From contig JAIOPP010000024.1 in assembly GCA_021413845.1 (NCBI GenBank), positions 1-64,000 of the forward strand: DNA of 64,000 nt, read 5' to 3'. Shown piece after piece: positions 9,899 to 17,121 of this stretch. The position numbers were made by a program, and so were the translations under genes. The stretch comes from Planctomycetia bacterium. GTDB taxonomy: Bacteria; Planctomycetota; Planctomycetia; Pirellulales; PNKZ01. Each line of letters begins with the position of its first letter. Positions within the stretch are counted from its first letter, which is position 1. The notes under the pieces were generated by a model that did no database searches, was not told the origin of the DNA, and saw nothing but the letters and a program-made list of their open reading frames with translations.

Positions 9899-10360
9899 CT
9901 ACTTCTTGACGGGGTCGGACGATTCTTCCATACCGGCGATATATTGCCGCAGTCGCTCGAGCTCGTCGGTCACATGCCGCAGCCGCAGCATATTTTCAAC
10001 GCGCTTCAGCAACTCGACTTTGTTGACCGGCTTGCTGAGGAAATCGTCGGTGCCAGCTTGCACGGCCCGTTCGATGTCGCCGAGCTCGTTGAGCGCCGTT
10101 ACCATGAGGATCATGATCCCTCTCGTCGCGCGATCCGACTTGATCTTCTTGCAGACCTCGAACCCGCTGAGCTTCGGCATCATCACGTCGAGCAAGATGA
10201 GGTCGGGCTTGAACTCCGCGACCTTATCGAGGGTGTCTTTCCCGTCGACCGCGATCGCCATATCGCAATCGAGCCCCGCGAGGAATGCCTCGAGCAATTC
10301 GACGTTCACCGCATTGTCGTCGGCGATCAAGATGCGACTTTTCGGCAACGGGCTTGTCAT
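9899..10360 (-). CDS. Stand-alone CheY-like response regulator
   Basis: A single receiver domain of 153 residues with no output domain. The acidic pair is ADDN near residue 14, the phospho-acceptor is D58 in LILLDVMMP, the conserved threonine is in MVTAL, and the lysine is in LSKPV. The C-terminal 30 residues form a charged helix (RLRHVTDELERLRQYI) that may dimerise or contact a partner. The ATG at 10360 has GGAG six bases upstream; a TTG at 10372 overlaps that site and is less likely. It lies downstream of glyA on the same strand with a long inverted repeat between. The kinase that phosphorylates it is not identifiable from position; the hybrid kinases of this window are possible sources. 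Confidence 0.9.
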   Translation of the reverse strand: MTSPLPKSRILIADDNAVNVELLEAFLAGLDCDMAIAVDGKDTLDKVAEFKPDLILLDVMMPKLSGFEVCKKIKSDRATRGIMILMVTALNELGDIERAVQAGTDDFLSKPVNKVELLKRVENMLRLRHVTDELERLRQYIAGMEESSDPVKK

Positions 10361-10388
10361 GCGATTCTCCAACTCGAAACGGTTGAAG

Positions 10389-10480
10389 AAGTGGTCAGTG
10401 GTCGGTGGTCAGTGGTCAGTTGCGAAAAAGATTACGACATCTCCTCCTACTGACCACCGACCACCGACCACCGACCACTT
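10389..10480. repeat. Large inverted repeat built of GTGGTCA heptads
   Basis: Two 32-base arms, 10389-10420 and 10449-10480, are inverted copies that differ at two positions, with a 28-base loop. Each arm is a run of seven-base units with the core GTGGTCA or GTGGTCG. In a minus-strand transcript both differences become G-U pairs, so the whole 32-base stem can form. It begins four bases after the glyA stop codon and ends 28 bases before the response-regulator ATG. No T-run follows, so it is not a simple intrinsic terminator. Possible roles are 3'-end protection of glyA mRNA, transcription attenuation, or a mobile palindrome. Confidence 0.85.
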
Positions 10481-10483
10481 CGT

Positions 10484-11737
10484 TTATAACGCTGGAATGC
10501 GGGCTGCCGGCACGGGGAACGATTCACATAGCGAGGCTACGTCGCCGCGTACGCGCTTCGCAGTCGCTTCATCGGCCGGGTTCTTCAAAATTTCCAAGAT
10601 CCAATTGCCGACCTGCTTCATTTCACCGATTCCCATGCCGCGCGTCGTCAGAGCCGGGGTGCCGATGCGAATGCCCGACGGATCCAACGGCTTGCGGAGG
10701 TCGTAGGGAATCATATTCTTGTTGACCGTAATCTCGGCCTTGCCGAGCGCCTCTTCGGCGATCTTGCCCGAGATGCCGACGCTCGTCACATCGAGCAGCA
10801 TCAGGTGGTTGTCCGTGCCGCCGCTGGCGAGCTTGATGCCGCCGGCCATCAATGTTTCCGCAAGAGTCTTTGCGTTGTCGATCACGGCTTGAGCATACTT
10901 CTTAAAGCTCGGCTCCAGCGCCTCGCGAAAGCATACCGCCTTACCGGCGATCACATGCATCAGCGGTCCACCTTGGATGCCGGGAAACACGTTGCGATCG
11001 ACGTCTTTCGCGTAGTCGGCCTTGCACATCGTGATGCCGCCGCGCGGGCCGCGGAGAGTTTTGTGCGTCGTCGAGGTAACGAAGTCGGCGACCGGCACCG
11101 GGTTGTTGTGCAAGCCCGCCGCGACGAGACCGGCGTAGTGGGCCATATCGACGAACAACTTCGCGCCGACTTCTTTGGCGATCTCCGCGAACTTCTCGTG
11201 CTGGATCTCACGCGGATAGGCGCTCGCTCCGGCGACGATCAGCTTCGGCTTGTGCTCGCGCGCCAACTTCGCCACCTGGTCGAAGTCGATGCGGTGCGTG
11301 TCTCGCGTCACGCCGTAGCGGTGGAACTTGTAGAGCTTGCCCGAGATGTTCAGATCCATGCCGTGCGTCAGGTGCCCGCCGTGGGCTAGGTCGAGCCCGA
11401 GCACGGAGTCGCCGGGTTGCAAGGTCGACAAGTAGACGACCATGTTGGCTTGGCTGCCCGAGTGAGGCTGCACGTTCACATGGTCGGCCCCGAACAACTG
11501 CTTCAACCGATCGCGCGCCAACGTCTCGACGACATCCACATACTCGCAGCCGCCGTAGTAGCGCCGGCCGGGATACCCTTCGGCATACTTATTCGTCAGC
11601 ACGCTGCCGACCGCTTGCTGCACCGCCGCGCTCGTGTAGTTTTCGCTGGCGATCATCTCCAGCCCGATCGCCTGACGCCGCCCCTCGGCAGCAACGGCGT
11701 CCCAAACTTGCGGGTCTTCCTTAGCAAGGAAATTCAT
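10484..11737 (-). CDS. glyA: Serine hydroxymethyltransferase
   Basis: A PLP enzyme that converts serine and tetrahydrofolate to glycine and 5,10-methylene-tetrahydrofolate, the main one-carbon source. Family motifs seen are [26 protein letters not shown], and [12 protein letters not shown] with the PLP lysine K226. The protein is 417 residues from ATG 11737, the normal length. The longer open frame from 11830 adds a leader with no similarity to the family. No strong ribosome site is visible before 11737. A promoter-like pair lies about 65 bases upstream. It is followed by the large inverted repeat. Confidence 0.96.
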   Translation of the reverse strand: MNFLAKEDPQVWDAVAAEGRRQAIGLEMIASENYTSAAVQQAVGSVLTNKYAEGYPGRRYYGGCEYVDVVETLARDRLKQLFGADHVNVQPHSGSQANMVVYLSTLQPGDSVLGLDLAHGGHLTHGMDLNISGKLYKFHRYGVTRDTHRIDFDQVAKLAREHKPKLIVAGASAYPREIQHEKFAEIAKEVGAKLFVDMAHYAGLVAAGLHNNPVPVADFVTSTTHKTLRGPRGGITMCKADYAKDVDRNVFPGIQGGPLMHVIAGKAVCFREALEPSFKKYAQAVIDNAKTLAETLMAGGIKLASGGTDNHLMLLDVTSVGISGKIAEEALGKAEITVNKNMIPYDLRKPLDPSGIRIGTPALTTRGMGIGEMKQVGNWILEILKNPADEATAKRVRGDVASLCESFPVPAARIPAL

Positions 11738-11801
11738 GGCGACACGAGTCTCTGAAATCAGTTCGGAATTCGGTACGGAAGTTCGTAGCGAGTAGCCCAT
11801 T

Positions 11802-11830
11802 ATTCTGGAAGCGAACGGGCGTTTCGTCAA
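11802..11830 (-). promoter_or_regulatory. Candidate sigma-70 type promoter of glyA
   Basis: Minus strand TTGACG (11830-11825), 17-base spacer, CAGAAT (11807-11802). The -35 matches consensus at five of six positions. The start point would be near 11795, giving a leader of roughly 60 bases. No glycine or folate riboswitch fold could be recognised in this short leader. Confidence 0.5.
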
Positions 11831-11908
11831 TCCGCTGAGAACGGCGGTAAATACCGATGATGAAGTAGCGCCTTCCGCAACGTGCCGAACATTTCGCGAG
11901 TCGAACGA

Positions 11909-12991
11909 TTAAAACAACCGCATCTGTCCGCTTGCCGCCTGCGGGGTTTGGAACTTCGAGAAGTCGTATTCGGGCAGCTTACGGTCGAGGCCGAATTTGC
12001 GACTGAAGATAGCGAACGACCGGCCGATCTGTTCGGCATAGGCGCCGGTGCCGCGCTGCCGCACGGTCCACTCCGATTGATAAAGGGCTCCGTCGCGCGT
12101 GTCGCGAATCAACCCTTCGACTTTATCGCGCTGGTCGGGCCGGTGGGTCGCGAGCCAATCGAGAAAGATCGGCTTCACCGCGAGCGGCAATCGCAGCAGC
12201 ACATAGCCGGCGCTCATCGCTCCCGCTTCGGCGGCCGCTTCGAGAATGCGCGGCATCTCATGATCGGTAAGGCCGGGAATGATCGGCGCGACCAACACCC
12301 GCACCGGAACACCGGTCGCCGAAAGCTTCCGAACCGCCGCGAGCTTCGCCGCCGGAGTCGAGGTGCGCGGCTCCAGCGTGCGGGCCAGTTCATGATCGAG
12401 CGTCGTGATGCTGACGTTCACATGCGTCAAGCGTTCGGCGGCCAGCGGCGCAAGCAAGTCGAGATCGCGCACGACGAGCGCATTCTTCGTGATGATCGTG
12501 ACTGCTTGATGCGCTTCGAGCATCACTTCCAAGAGCCCGCGCGTGAGGCGGAATTTCCGCTCGGCCGGCTGGTAGCAATCCGTTACTCCCGAGAGAGCGA
12601 TGAGCGAACCTTTCCACGACGGCTTGCCGAGTGCTTCTCGCAACAGCTTCGCAGCCGCGAGCTTCACCATAATGCGGGTCTCGAAATCGAGCCCGGCATT
12701 AAAGCCGAGATACTCATGACTCGGCCGCGCGAAACAGTAGGCGCAGCCATGTTCGCAGCCCCGATAAGGATTGGCACTGAAGTCGAACGGTACGTCGGGA
12801 CTGTCGTTCGTCGCTAAGATCGACTGCGTGTCGTCAACGAAGAACTGAGTCTTCACGCGCCGCTCGGGCACCAGCAACTCATCGTCGTCCGCGAGTTGCT
12901 CGTAGTCGTCTTCGACATGAATCGCGACGAATCGATTCGGCGGACTCACCGTAGCCGCACGTCCGACGATCGATTTTGCAGGAGACGACAT
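11909..12991 (-). CDS. Radical SAM protein, PA0069 / SplB-related
   Basis: A 360-residue radical SAM protein. The 4Fe-4S site is CEHGCAYC, preceded by FDFSANPYRG, a signature of the PA0069/Rv2578c group in COG1533, to which spore photoproduct lyase also belongs. Later segments are LIALSGVTDCYQPAE, VTIITKNALVVRD and LRLPLAVKPIFLDW. The reaction of the group is unknown; its relation to photoproduct lyase and the adjacent glycosylase gene fit a DNA-repair role, but that is inference. The start is ATG 12991 with GAGGAG absent upstream. A heptad-repeat patch lies directly before the start codon, in the gap to the glycosylase gene. Confidence 0.85.
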   Translation of the reverse strand: MSSPAKSIVGRAATVSPPNRFVAIHVEDDYEQLADDDELLVPERRVKTQFFVDDTQSILATNDSPDVPFDFSANPYRGCEHGCAYCFARPSHEYLGFNAGLDFETRIMVKLAAAKLLREALGKPSWKGSLIALSGVTDCYQPAERKFRLTRGLLEVMLEAHQAVTIITKNALVVRDLDLLAPLAAERLTHVNVSITTLDHELARTLEPRTSTPAAKLAAVRKLSATGVPVRVLVAPIIPGLTDHEMPRILEAAAEAGAMSAGYVLLRLPLAVKPIFLDWLATHRPDQRDKVEGLIRDTRDGALYQSEWTVRQRGTGAYAEQIGRSFAIFSRKFGLDRKLPEYDFSKFQTPQAASGQMRLF

Positions 12992-12995
12992 GAAA

Positions 12996-13026
12996 AGTGG
13001 TCGGTAGTCAGTGGCCGGTGGTCAGT
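12996..13026. repeat. Degenerate GTGGTCA heptad patch
   Basis: About four decayed copies of the seven-base unit found at 10389-10480 (AGTGGTCGGTAGTCAGTGGC and on). It sits four bases upstream of the radical SAM start codon, so a ribosome site and spacer have to lie inside or next to it. No second arm is present. Confidence 0.7.
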
Positions 13027-13052
13027 TGAGAAATATTCAGGCTGCTGAAGAC

Positions 13053-13115
13053 TATTCGAGATTCGTTATTCGGAATTCTTTCGTCATTCGAGCTTCGACA
13101 TTCGTCATTCCCGCA
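13053..13115. repeat. TTCG-type heptad repeat
   Basis: Nine seven-base units in two registers. The first four, from 13053, read TATTCGA, GATTCGT, TATTCGG, AATTCTT. From 13081 the units read TCGTCAT, TCGAGCT, TCGACAT, TCGTCAT, TCCCGCA. The array ends one base before the stop codon of the glycosylase gene, which is read toward it. The core differs from the GTGGTCA arrays but the seven-base period is the same. Confidence 0.7.
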
Positions 13116-13116
13116 C

Positions 13117-13785
13117 TCACCATTCCGCGGCTACCGGCCCGCCTTCCGGCAGCAGGCATTCCAGCGGGCAGCCGATACATTGCGGCTTCGTCTTGCAATG
13201 CTCTTTGCCGAGCCGCACGAGCAGCGCGTGGTATTCATTATAGACTTGCGGATCGGCTTCGAGCCGGCTTTCGAACCAGTCTTTAATCGCGTAGTAGTCG
13301 GCCCCGTATTCCATCCAGCCGTGTCGCGCGAGCACGCGCTGCGCATAACCATCGGCGACGAAGGAAGGGACGCCGGCCGCATAGAGCAAAATGCAATCGG
13401 CCGTTTCCGACCCGATGCCGTTGACGGAAAGCAACTCCTCGCGGAGCGTGTCGGGAGAGTTTGCGAACAGGGCCTCGAGCGAGCCGTCGTAGCGGTCGAC
13501 GATGAGCCGTAATAGGTTGCGAAGCCGCTTCGTCTTCACTTGGTAGTAGCCTGCCGGGCGAATCAGTTCGGCAAGTTCCTCCGGTTCCAAGGCGTACAGT
13601 TTTGCGATCTCGAGCACACCGGCTTCACGCAGATTTTCGATCGCTTTCTCGACGTTTCGCCAATTCGTATTCTGCACCAAGACTGTGCCGACGAGGATCT
13701 CCGTCGGGCCGTCGCCGGGCCACCAATGCTGCGGCCCGAAATGAGCGAAGAGCCGATCGTAGATTTCGCGCGGCAGCATCGTCAC
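13117..13785 (-). CDS. Endonuclease III-like HhH-GPD DNA glycosylase
   Basis: A 222-residue base-excision repair protein of the COG2231 type. The helix-hairpin-helix is LLSVNGIGSETADCIL, and the GPD aspartate is in SFVADGYAQRV. A C-terminal cysteine cluster, C-x5-C-x2-C-x3-C, resembles the iron-sulfur loop of Nth/MutY with altered spacing. In Nth the hairpin carries a lysine that makes the enzyme a lyase; here the equivalent stretch is SETAD with no lysine, so a monofunctional glycosylase is expected. GTG 13785 and ATG 13779 are both possible starts. It is divergent from the DUF2617-like gene. Confidence 0.85.
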   Translation of the reverse strand: MTMLPREIYDRLFAHFGPQHWWPGDGPTEILVGTVLVQNTNWRNVEKAIENLREAGVLEIAKLYALEPEELAELIRPAGYYQVKTKRLRNLLRLIVDRYDGSLEALFANSPDTLREELLSVNGIGSETADCILLYAAGVPSFVADGYAQRVLARHGWMEYGADYYAIKDWFESRLEADPQVYNEYHALLVRLGKEHCKTKPQCIGCPLECLLPEGGPVAAEW

Positions 13786-14185
13786 GGGTCATTCTCAGAT
13801 CGAAATATCAAATCCGCAGGGGCGTTCCCTGCGCGATGAAAACTAAAATGTACGCCTTTCATCACAAAGCGGAAAAAGAATTTTTCCGCAAAGTCGACTT
13901 GTCATCCGTTCCGACCGCGCGGCTTCTCGATTGCTAGCACGCGCTGCGCTGCGTAGAAGACCATGGATGAAATTGCGCACTCAAATGTCAAGAGAAGATT
14001 CGATCGCAAAATATGCCTGCGTAGTGCGGCGCAAAAACACCCTTGGTCGTTTCGACGGCGAGTTTTATAATGCGACCCGTTCGAGAGACACGACATTCGT
14101 CGAACGTCGTAGGACCGCTTCCGTTTCGTCCGCTCAGATCTTAGGTTCGTCGCTCAGGTCCATCGAATCAAGGGAAGGTTGCCCA
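13786..14185. other. 400-base intergenic region with hairpins and a promoter
   Basis: The gap separates two divergent genes. It contains a 7-base-pair hairpin at 13815-13833 with a five-base loop, and a perfect 9-base-pair hairpin at 13869-13889 with a GAA loop whose arms are GCGGAAAAA and its complement. A clear promoter follows at 14043-14071. A 33-codon open frame at 13836-13937 covers the second hairpin but has no ribosome site. The hairpin would suit a bidirectional terminator, yet no gene converges on it, so a short untranslated RNA cannot be excluded. Confidence 0.5.
14043..14071 (+). promoter_or_regulatory. Sigma-70 type promoter of the DUF2617-like gene
   Basis: TTGGTC at 14043-14048, 17-base spacer, consensus TATAAT at 14066-14071. 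The start point would be near 14078, about 108 bases before the GTG start codon at 14186. Confidence 0.6.
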
Positions 14186-14725
14186 GTGCAGACTGTTCGC
14201 CCCAAAGTCGCCGAATTGGTGTTTCAACTCTACGGCCGCTCGCTGCATCCCGAACTTTTCGACATCCATGAATCGCGTTCGTTCGAGCGCGGCGACTATA
14301 ACGTGAAGATCGACGTTACCGGTGCCGGTCACGTCATCACTTGGCGCTACCAAGGCCTCACGCTGACGGAAGTAGCCGCGGCGAGCGATCAACCGCTGCC
14401 GCAGAAGCGCCGCCTCATGTCGTATAAGCTTCGCGGCGAACGAACCGATCGGCTCGATTGCCGCGGCGGCGTGACTTATCAGGTCGGCTTCCAATTAGAG
14501 ACGGTCGAGCCCGAGATCTTTTGGGCCTTTCAACAAGAATTGACTCGCGACTCGAAGCAGCGAGGCCTGCTCTACAGCTTCAACGGCGGTGGGCGCATGG
14601 CGCTCGGAGCCTTGAGCTTCATCGGCGTGGAATCGCGCAACCGCAGCCTGTTGGTGCAATCGTTCCACACCTTCCCCGACGACTACGCGATCGTCAAAAG
14701 CCAGTCGCTCTTCGAGATTCCGTAA
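14186..14725 (+). CDS. Conserved protein, possibly DUF2617 family
   Basis: A 179-residue soluble protein of unknown function. It opens with VRPKVAELVFQLYGRSLHPE and has later segments GDYNVKIDVTGAGHVITW and YQVGFQLETVEPEIFWAFQQ. The overall look recalls DUF2617, known from actinobacteria and planctomycetes, but I am not certain of this. I place the start at GTG 14186 because AAGGGAAGG lies at 14170-14178 with ideal spacing and a strong promoter precedes it. The upstream extension to 13931 would cross that promoter and is basic and unlike a protein. It converges on the decarboxylase operon. Confidence 0.7.
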   Translation: MQTVRPKVAELVFQLYGRSLHPELFDIHESRSFERGDYNVKIDVTGAGHVITWRYQGLTLTEVAAASDQPLPQKRRLMSYKLRGERTDRLDCRGGVTYQVGFQLETVEPEIFWAFQQELTRDSKQRGLLYSFNGGGRMALGALSFIGVESRNRSLLVQSFHTFPDDYAIVKSQSLFEIP

Positions 14726-14775
14726 CTCATCGCTGTGAATGCGGCGCATGAAGCGAGTGCCGCACTGGCCGCGCC

Positions 14776-15390
14776 TTACGAAGTTAGCGCTGCTTGAAAT
14801 GCCGCGATGCGGTCGGCGATCGGCGCGGGAGGGGGCAAGTGATATTCCTTGCCGACCGACTCGACGCAAAGCTGGACGAACCTTGGGCCCGGCATTCGCA
14901 GCACTTCGCTTGCCGCTGCCTTCCACGCGGCCGCGGCATCGAACTGGAGCGACGTCGGAAATCCGGCCGCGCGAGCCATGCCGACGAAGTCGCAGCCGGC
15001 CTTCACTTCGCGATCGAGCGGCGCTGCGTATGCCGCCGCGGCAGTCGGTTGGCCGCCGGTTACTTCGTAGAGACCGTTGTCGAATACGATCAGCGTGAGA
15101 TTCTTCGCCCCGGCCGCCACGATCGACACCAGCGAACTCAAGCCCATCAGCATGCAACCGTCGCCGTTGAGGCAGACGACATGCCGCTCGGGCCGAGCTA
15201 GGGCAAGCCCCAGGGCCAGCATCGGCGCGTGCCCCATTGCCGACGGCAGGTATTGAAAGTCGAGCGGATGTTGCGAGAGCTTCGGCCATTCGCGAGCCGA
15301 GCCCATCGTCGCGACGACGATCTCGTTCGTGCGAACGTCGCGAAGCGTTTCGAGCACCGTACGAAACGGCATGCGTGCGGTCGTAGTCAT
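14776..15390 (-). CDS. ThDP decarboxylase, beta (ComE-like) subunit
   Basis: The pyrophosphate-binding half of a two-subunit thiamine-diphosphate decarboxylase like sulfopyruvate decarboxylase ComDE or phosphonopyruvate decarboxylase. The ThDP motif is LNGDGCMLMG followed after about 25 residues by VFDNGLYE. The N-terminus holds PSAMGHAPMLALGLALA, typical of the family. Length is 204 residues from ATG 15390. It follows the alpha-subunit gene by five bases, so the pair is co-translated. The substrate is a 3-carbon 2-oxo acid with a sulfonate or phosphonate group by family analogy; nothing local decides which. Confidence 0.82.
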   Translation of the reverse strand: MTTTARMPFRTVLETLRDVRTNEIVVATMGSAREWPKLSQHPLDFQYLPSAMGHAPMLALGLALARPERHVVCLNGDGCMLMGLSSLVSIVAAGAKNLTLIVFDNGLYEVTGGQPTAAAAYAAPLDREVKAGCDFVGMARAAGFPTSLQFDAAAAWKAAASEVLRMPGPRFVQLCVESVGKEYHLPPPAPIADRIAAFQAALTS

Positions 15391-15395
15391 CGGAG

Positions 15396-15878
15396 TTATC
15401 CCTTCCCTTCGGCCATGAGGACGAAGCCCGGCGTGCGGCGTTCTGCGCACGTCTTCCAATGCTCGACGATGGCCTCCGGTCCCTCGGGCGGCTGCGTCAG
15501 CAAGTAGTCGATGCCCCAAGCCTTGAGGATCGGTTCGGCAAACGCTCGGGCCGAGTCGGTCGAGTTCTTCAGCAGAAAGCTCCGATAACCGATCAAAGCC
15601 CGCAGCGGCAAGTGCAGGTCGAAGAGCGCGTTGCGCAACGAGTCGCCCGACTCGAACAAGCCGGTCGACTGCATCACGACCATCGGCCGAGCCCCGCCGA
15701 GATGCAACCCCACGGCGACGGCCCAAGCCTCTCCCTCGCGACAGACGCGGACCATCTGAAACCGGGTCGAGGCCGCAATGTCGGCGTCCCACGTGCCGAG
15801 CGTCGAATCCGGGAGCCACACGACATGCGTAATGCCGAGCGTGGTGAAAGCGTCGACGATCTGAGAACCGGTGAACAT
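15396..15878 (-). CDS. ThDP decarboxylase, alpha (ComD-like) subunit
   Basis: The pyrimidine-binding half of the same decarboxylase, 160 residues. GITHVVWLPDSTLG and VCREGEAWAVAVGLHLGG are the ComD-like segments; the glutamate of CREGEA activates the thiazolium cofactor. VVMQSTGLFESGDSLRNAL and LPLRALIGYRS follow as in the family. Its gene directly precedes the beta subunit. In methanogens these two proteins make sulfoacetaldehyde for coenzyme M, but no other coenzyme M gene is present in the window. Confidence 0.82.
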   Translation of the reverse strand: MFTGSQIVDAFTTLGITHVVWLPDSTLGTWDADIAASTRFQMVRVCREGEAWAVAVGLHLGGARPMVVMQSTGLFESGDSLRNALFDLHLPLRALIGYRSFLLKNSTDSARAFAEPILKAWGIDYLLTQPPEGPEAIVEHWKTCAERRTPGFVLMAEGKG

Positions 15879-15884
15879 GGGAGG

Positions 15885-15912
15885 AAGTCAAAAGTTAAAA
15901 TGCGGAATGCAA
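15885..15912. repeat. AAGTCAA / AATGCAA heptad patch
   Basis: Four seven-base units in register: AAGTCAA, AAGTTAA, AATGCGG, AATGCAA. It fills most of the 43-base gap between the secreted protein gene and the alpha decarboxylase gene. It belongs to the same seven-base-period theme as the arrays near 10.4 and 13.0 kb. Confidence 0.55.
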
Positions 15913-15921
15913 AACGATCGC

Positions 15922-16947
15922 TTATCGCGCCGTGATCCAAAGAAACGGTCGGCCGGCGTCGTCGATCCGTACTTCGTGCTTCATCCCGGCTTGAAACATC
16001 GCGCGGTCGAGCACCCCTTGATAGCCGAGCTTTCCCGACGGAATCTTGACTTTGATCTTCGAGGCGTCGAGTTTCTTTTCGACCAGCGTTTGCTCGTCGA
16101 ACAGCATCGGCAGTTTCACACGGTCGGCGACGACTTGCAACAACTGCGAGGCGGGAATGTCGTCGATCTCGACGTTGCGGAGCGTAAAGAGATCCGGCAA
16201 CAGCTCGGGAATCGGCTTCTCCGCCGGCCAACCGACCGGCCAGACGTCTTGTCCGGCACCGGCCCGCGTGACGAAGTATTCGAGCGTGCCGCCGGTCGCT
16301 ACGCGCGGCACGAACGACAATCCTTCGCGGCGCAAAACCGCCGCAGCCACGGTGCCGCACGCGAGCCCCTTCAATTCTCCCGGCACCTTCTCGGCATTCC
16401 CGAGTCCGGCGGCGATCGCCGGTTCGGCCACGATCGGATTCGTCGTTCGGTTGCCGATCTCGATGAGCACTTGCTTCACCGTCGCACCGGTCGTCGTGAA
16501 GTCGGCAGGCTTCCCGAGATCTTTGGCGATCGCTTCGAGTTGCGCCGGCTGCAAGCCGAACGGAACCGGTTTCGCGCCCGGTTTCTTGCCGGGACCCGAC
16601 GCTTTCAAATCGGTGACCCACTTGGCAAGCGCTGCTCTATCGTTTCGTCCGAACTTCCCACCGGGAAGCAGTAGCTCGTTGCTCGGGGTAATCACGCCGA
16701 ACACGCGATAGCCGGTCCCGTCCGCGCCGTCGGGCTTTTCGATCCCCACTTTCTTCGCCCCATTGCCCCCTCCGCCGAGACGCAAGTTGTCGACCCCCGC
16801 GCCGGTGAGCATTTCATGCCACGCGGAGATATCGGTCGGCGTGAAGCCGGGCAGCAGCGCGATTTCCAAGTCGACGCGCGGTGCCCCGTTCGCAACGGAA
16901 GCGAAAAGCAACATCGGCAAGAGGGCGAGAAGACGCAAGCAACTCAT
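15922..16947 (-). CDS. Secreted protein of unknown function
   Basis: A 341-residue protein with a Sec signal peptide at residues 1-22 (LRLLALLPMLLFASVANGA). I do not recognise the family. The C-terminal 80 residues (IDDIPASQLLQVVADRVKL to FLWITAR) loosely resemble the small beta-alpha domains at the N-terminus of secretins, with a strand-helix-strand order, but this is weak. A lysine and glycine-rich linker (GPGKKPGAKP) is in the middle. ATG 16947 is chosen because it opens the signal peptide and has GGAG upstream; an upstream ATG at 16974 would bury the signal. It is the first gene of a likely three-gene unit with the decarboxylase subunits. Confidence 0.7.
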   Translation of the reverse strand: MSCLRLLALLPMLLFASVANGAPRVDLEIALLPGFTPTDISAWHEMLTGAGVDNLRLGGGGNGAKKVGIEKPDGADGTGYRVFGVITPSNELLLPGGKFGRNDRAALAKWVTDLKASGPGKKPGAKPVPFGLQPAQLEAIAKDLGKPADFTTTGATVKQVLIEIGNRTTNPIVAEPAIAAGLGNAEKVPGELKGLACGTVAAAVLRREGLSFVPRVATGGTLEYFVTRAGAGQDVWPVGWPAEKPIPELLPDLFTLRNVEIDDIPASQLLQVVADRVKLPMLFDEQTLVEKKLDASKIKVKIPSGKLGYQGVLDRAMFQAGMKHEVRIDDAGRPFLWITAR

Positions 16948-16986
16948 AAGATCGTCACTCCGGGAAACATGCACCGGTCTCTAACG

Positions 16987-16992
16987 ATTATA
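16987..16992 (-). promoter_or_regulatory. Candidate -10 box for the secreted-protein operon
   Basis: A consensus TATAAT on the minus strand, 40 bases before the start codon at 16947. The -35 position is poor, so only the -10 is called. Confidence 0.4.
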
Positions 16993-17026
16993 GCATGCCC
17001 GGCTTAGCGACATCGAACCTGTTCGG

Positions 17027-17054
17027 TTGCGGCAATTCAGGCTTATGGCACAAT
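17027..17054 (+). promoter_or_regulatory. Candidate promoter of the TIM-barrel isomerase gene
   Basis: TTGCGG (17027-17032), 16-base spacer, CACAAT (17049-17054). The start point would be near 17061, about 60 bases before the ATG at 17122. Confidence 0.4.
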
Positions 17055-17121
17055 GACGAAAGCTACAAAGGCAATTGCAGGATTGTCACCGGTCTCCGTC
17101 TCGCTTCGAGGAGTTTCTCGC

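Noticed and set aside
11738-11801. Riboswitch in the glyA leader
   Set aside because: The leader is about 60 bases, too short for a glycine or tetrahydrofolate riboswitch, and no conserved core was seen.
10389-13115. Possible CRISPR array or tandem-spacer structure
   Set aside because: The units are seven bases without spacers and differ in core word between patches. No cas gene is nearby.
13836-13937. 33-codon open frame in the intergenic region before the DUF2617-like gene
   Set aside because: No ribosome site, covers a perfect hairpin, composition unlike a protein; kept only as a remark.
13931-14185. N-terminal extension of the DUF2617-like protein
   Set aside because: It spans a strong promoter with consensus TATAAT; GTG 14186 has an ideal ribosome site.
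14495-15289. 264-codon minus-strand frame over the decarboxylase beta subunit
   Set aside because: Out of frame with the ThDP protein, whose motifs are intact; the reading is Arg/Ser-rich.
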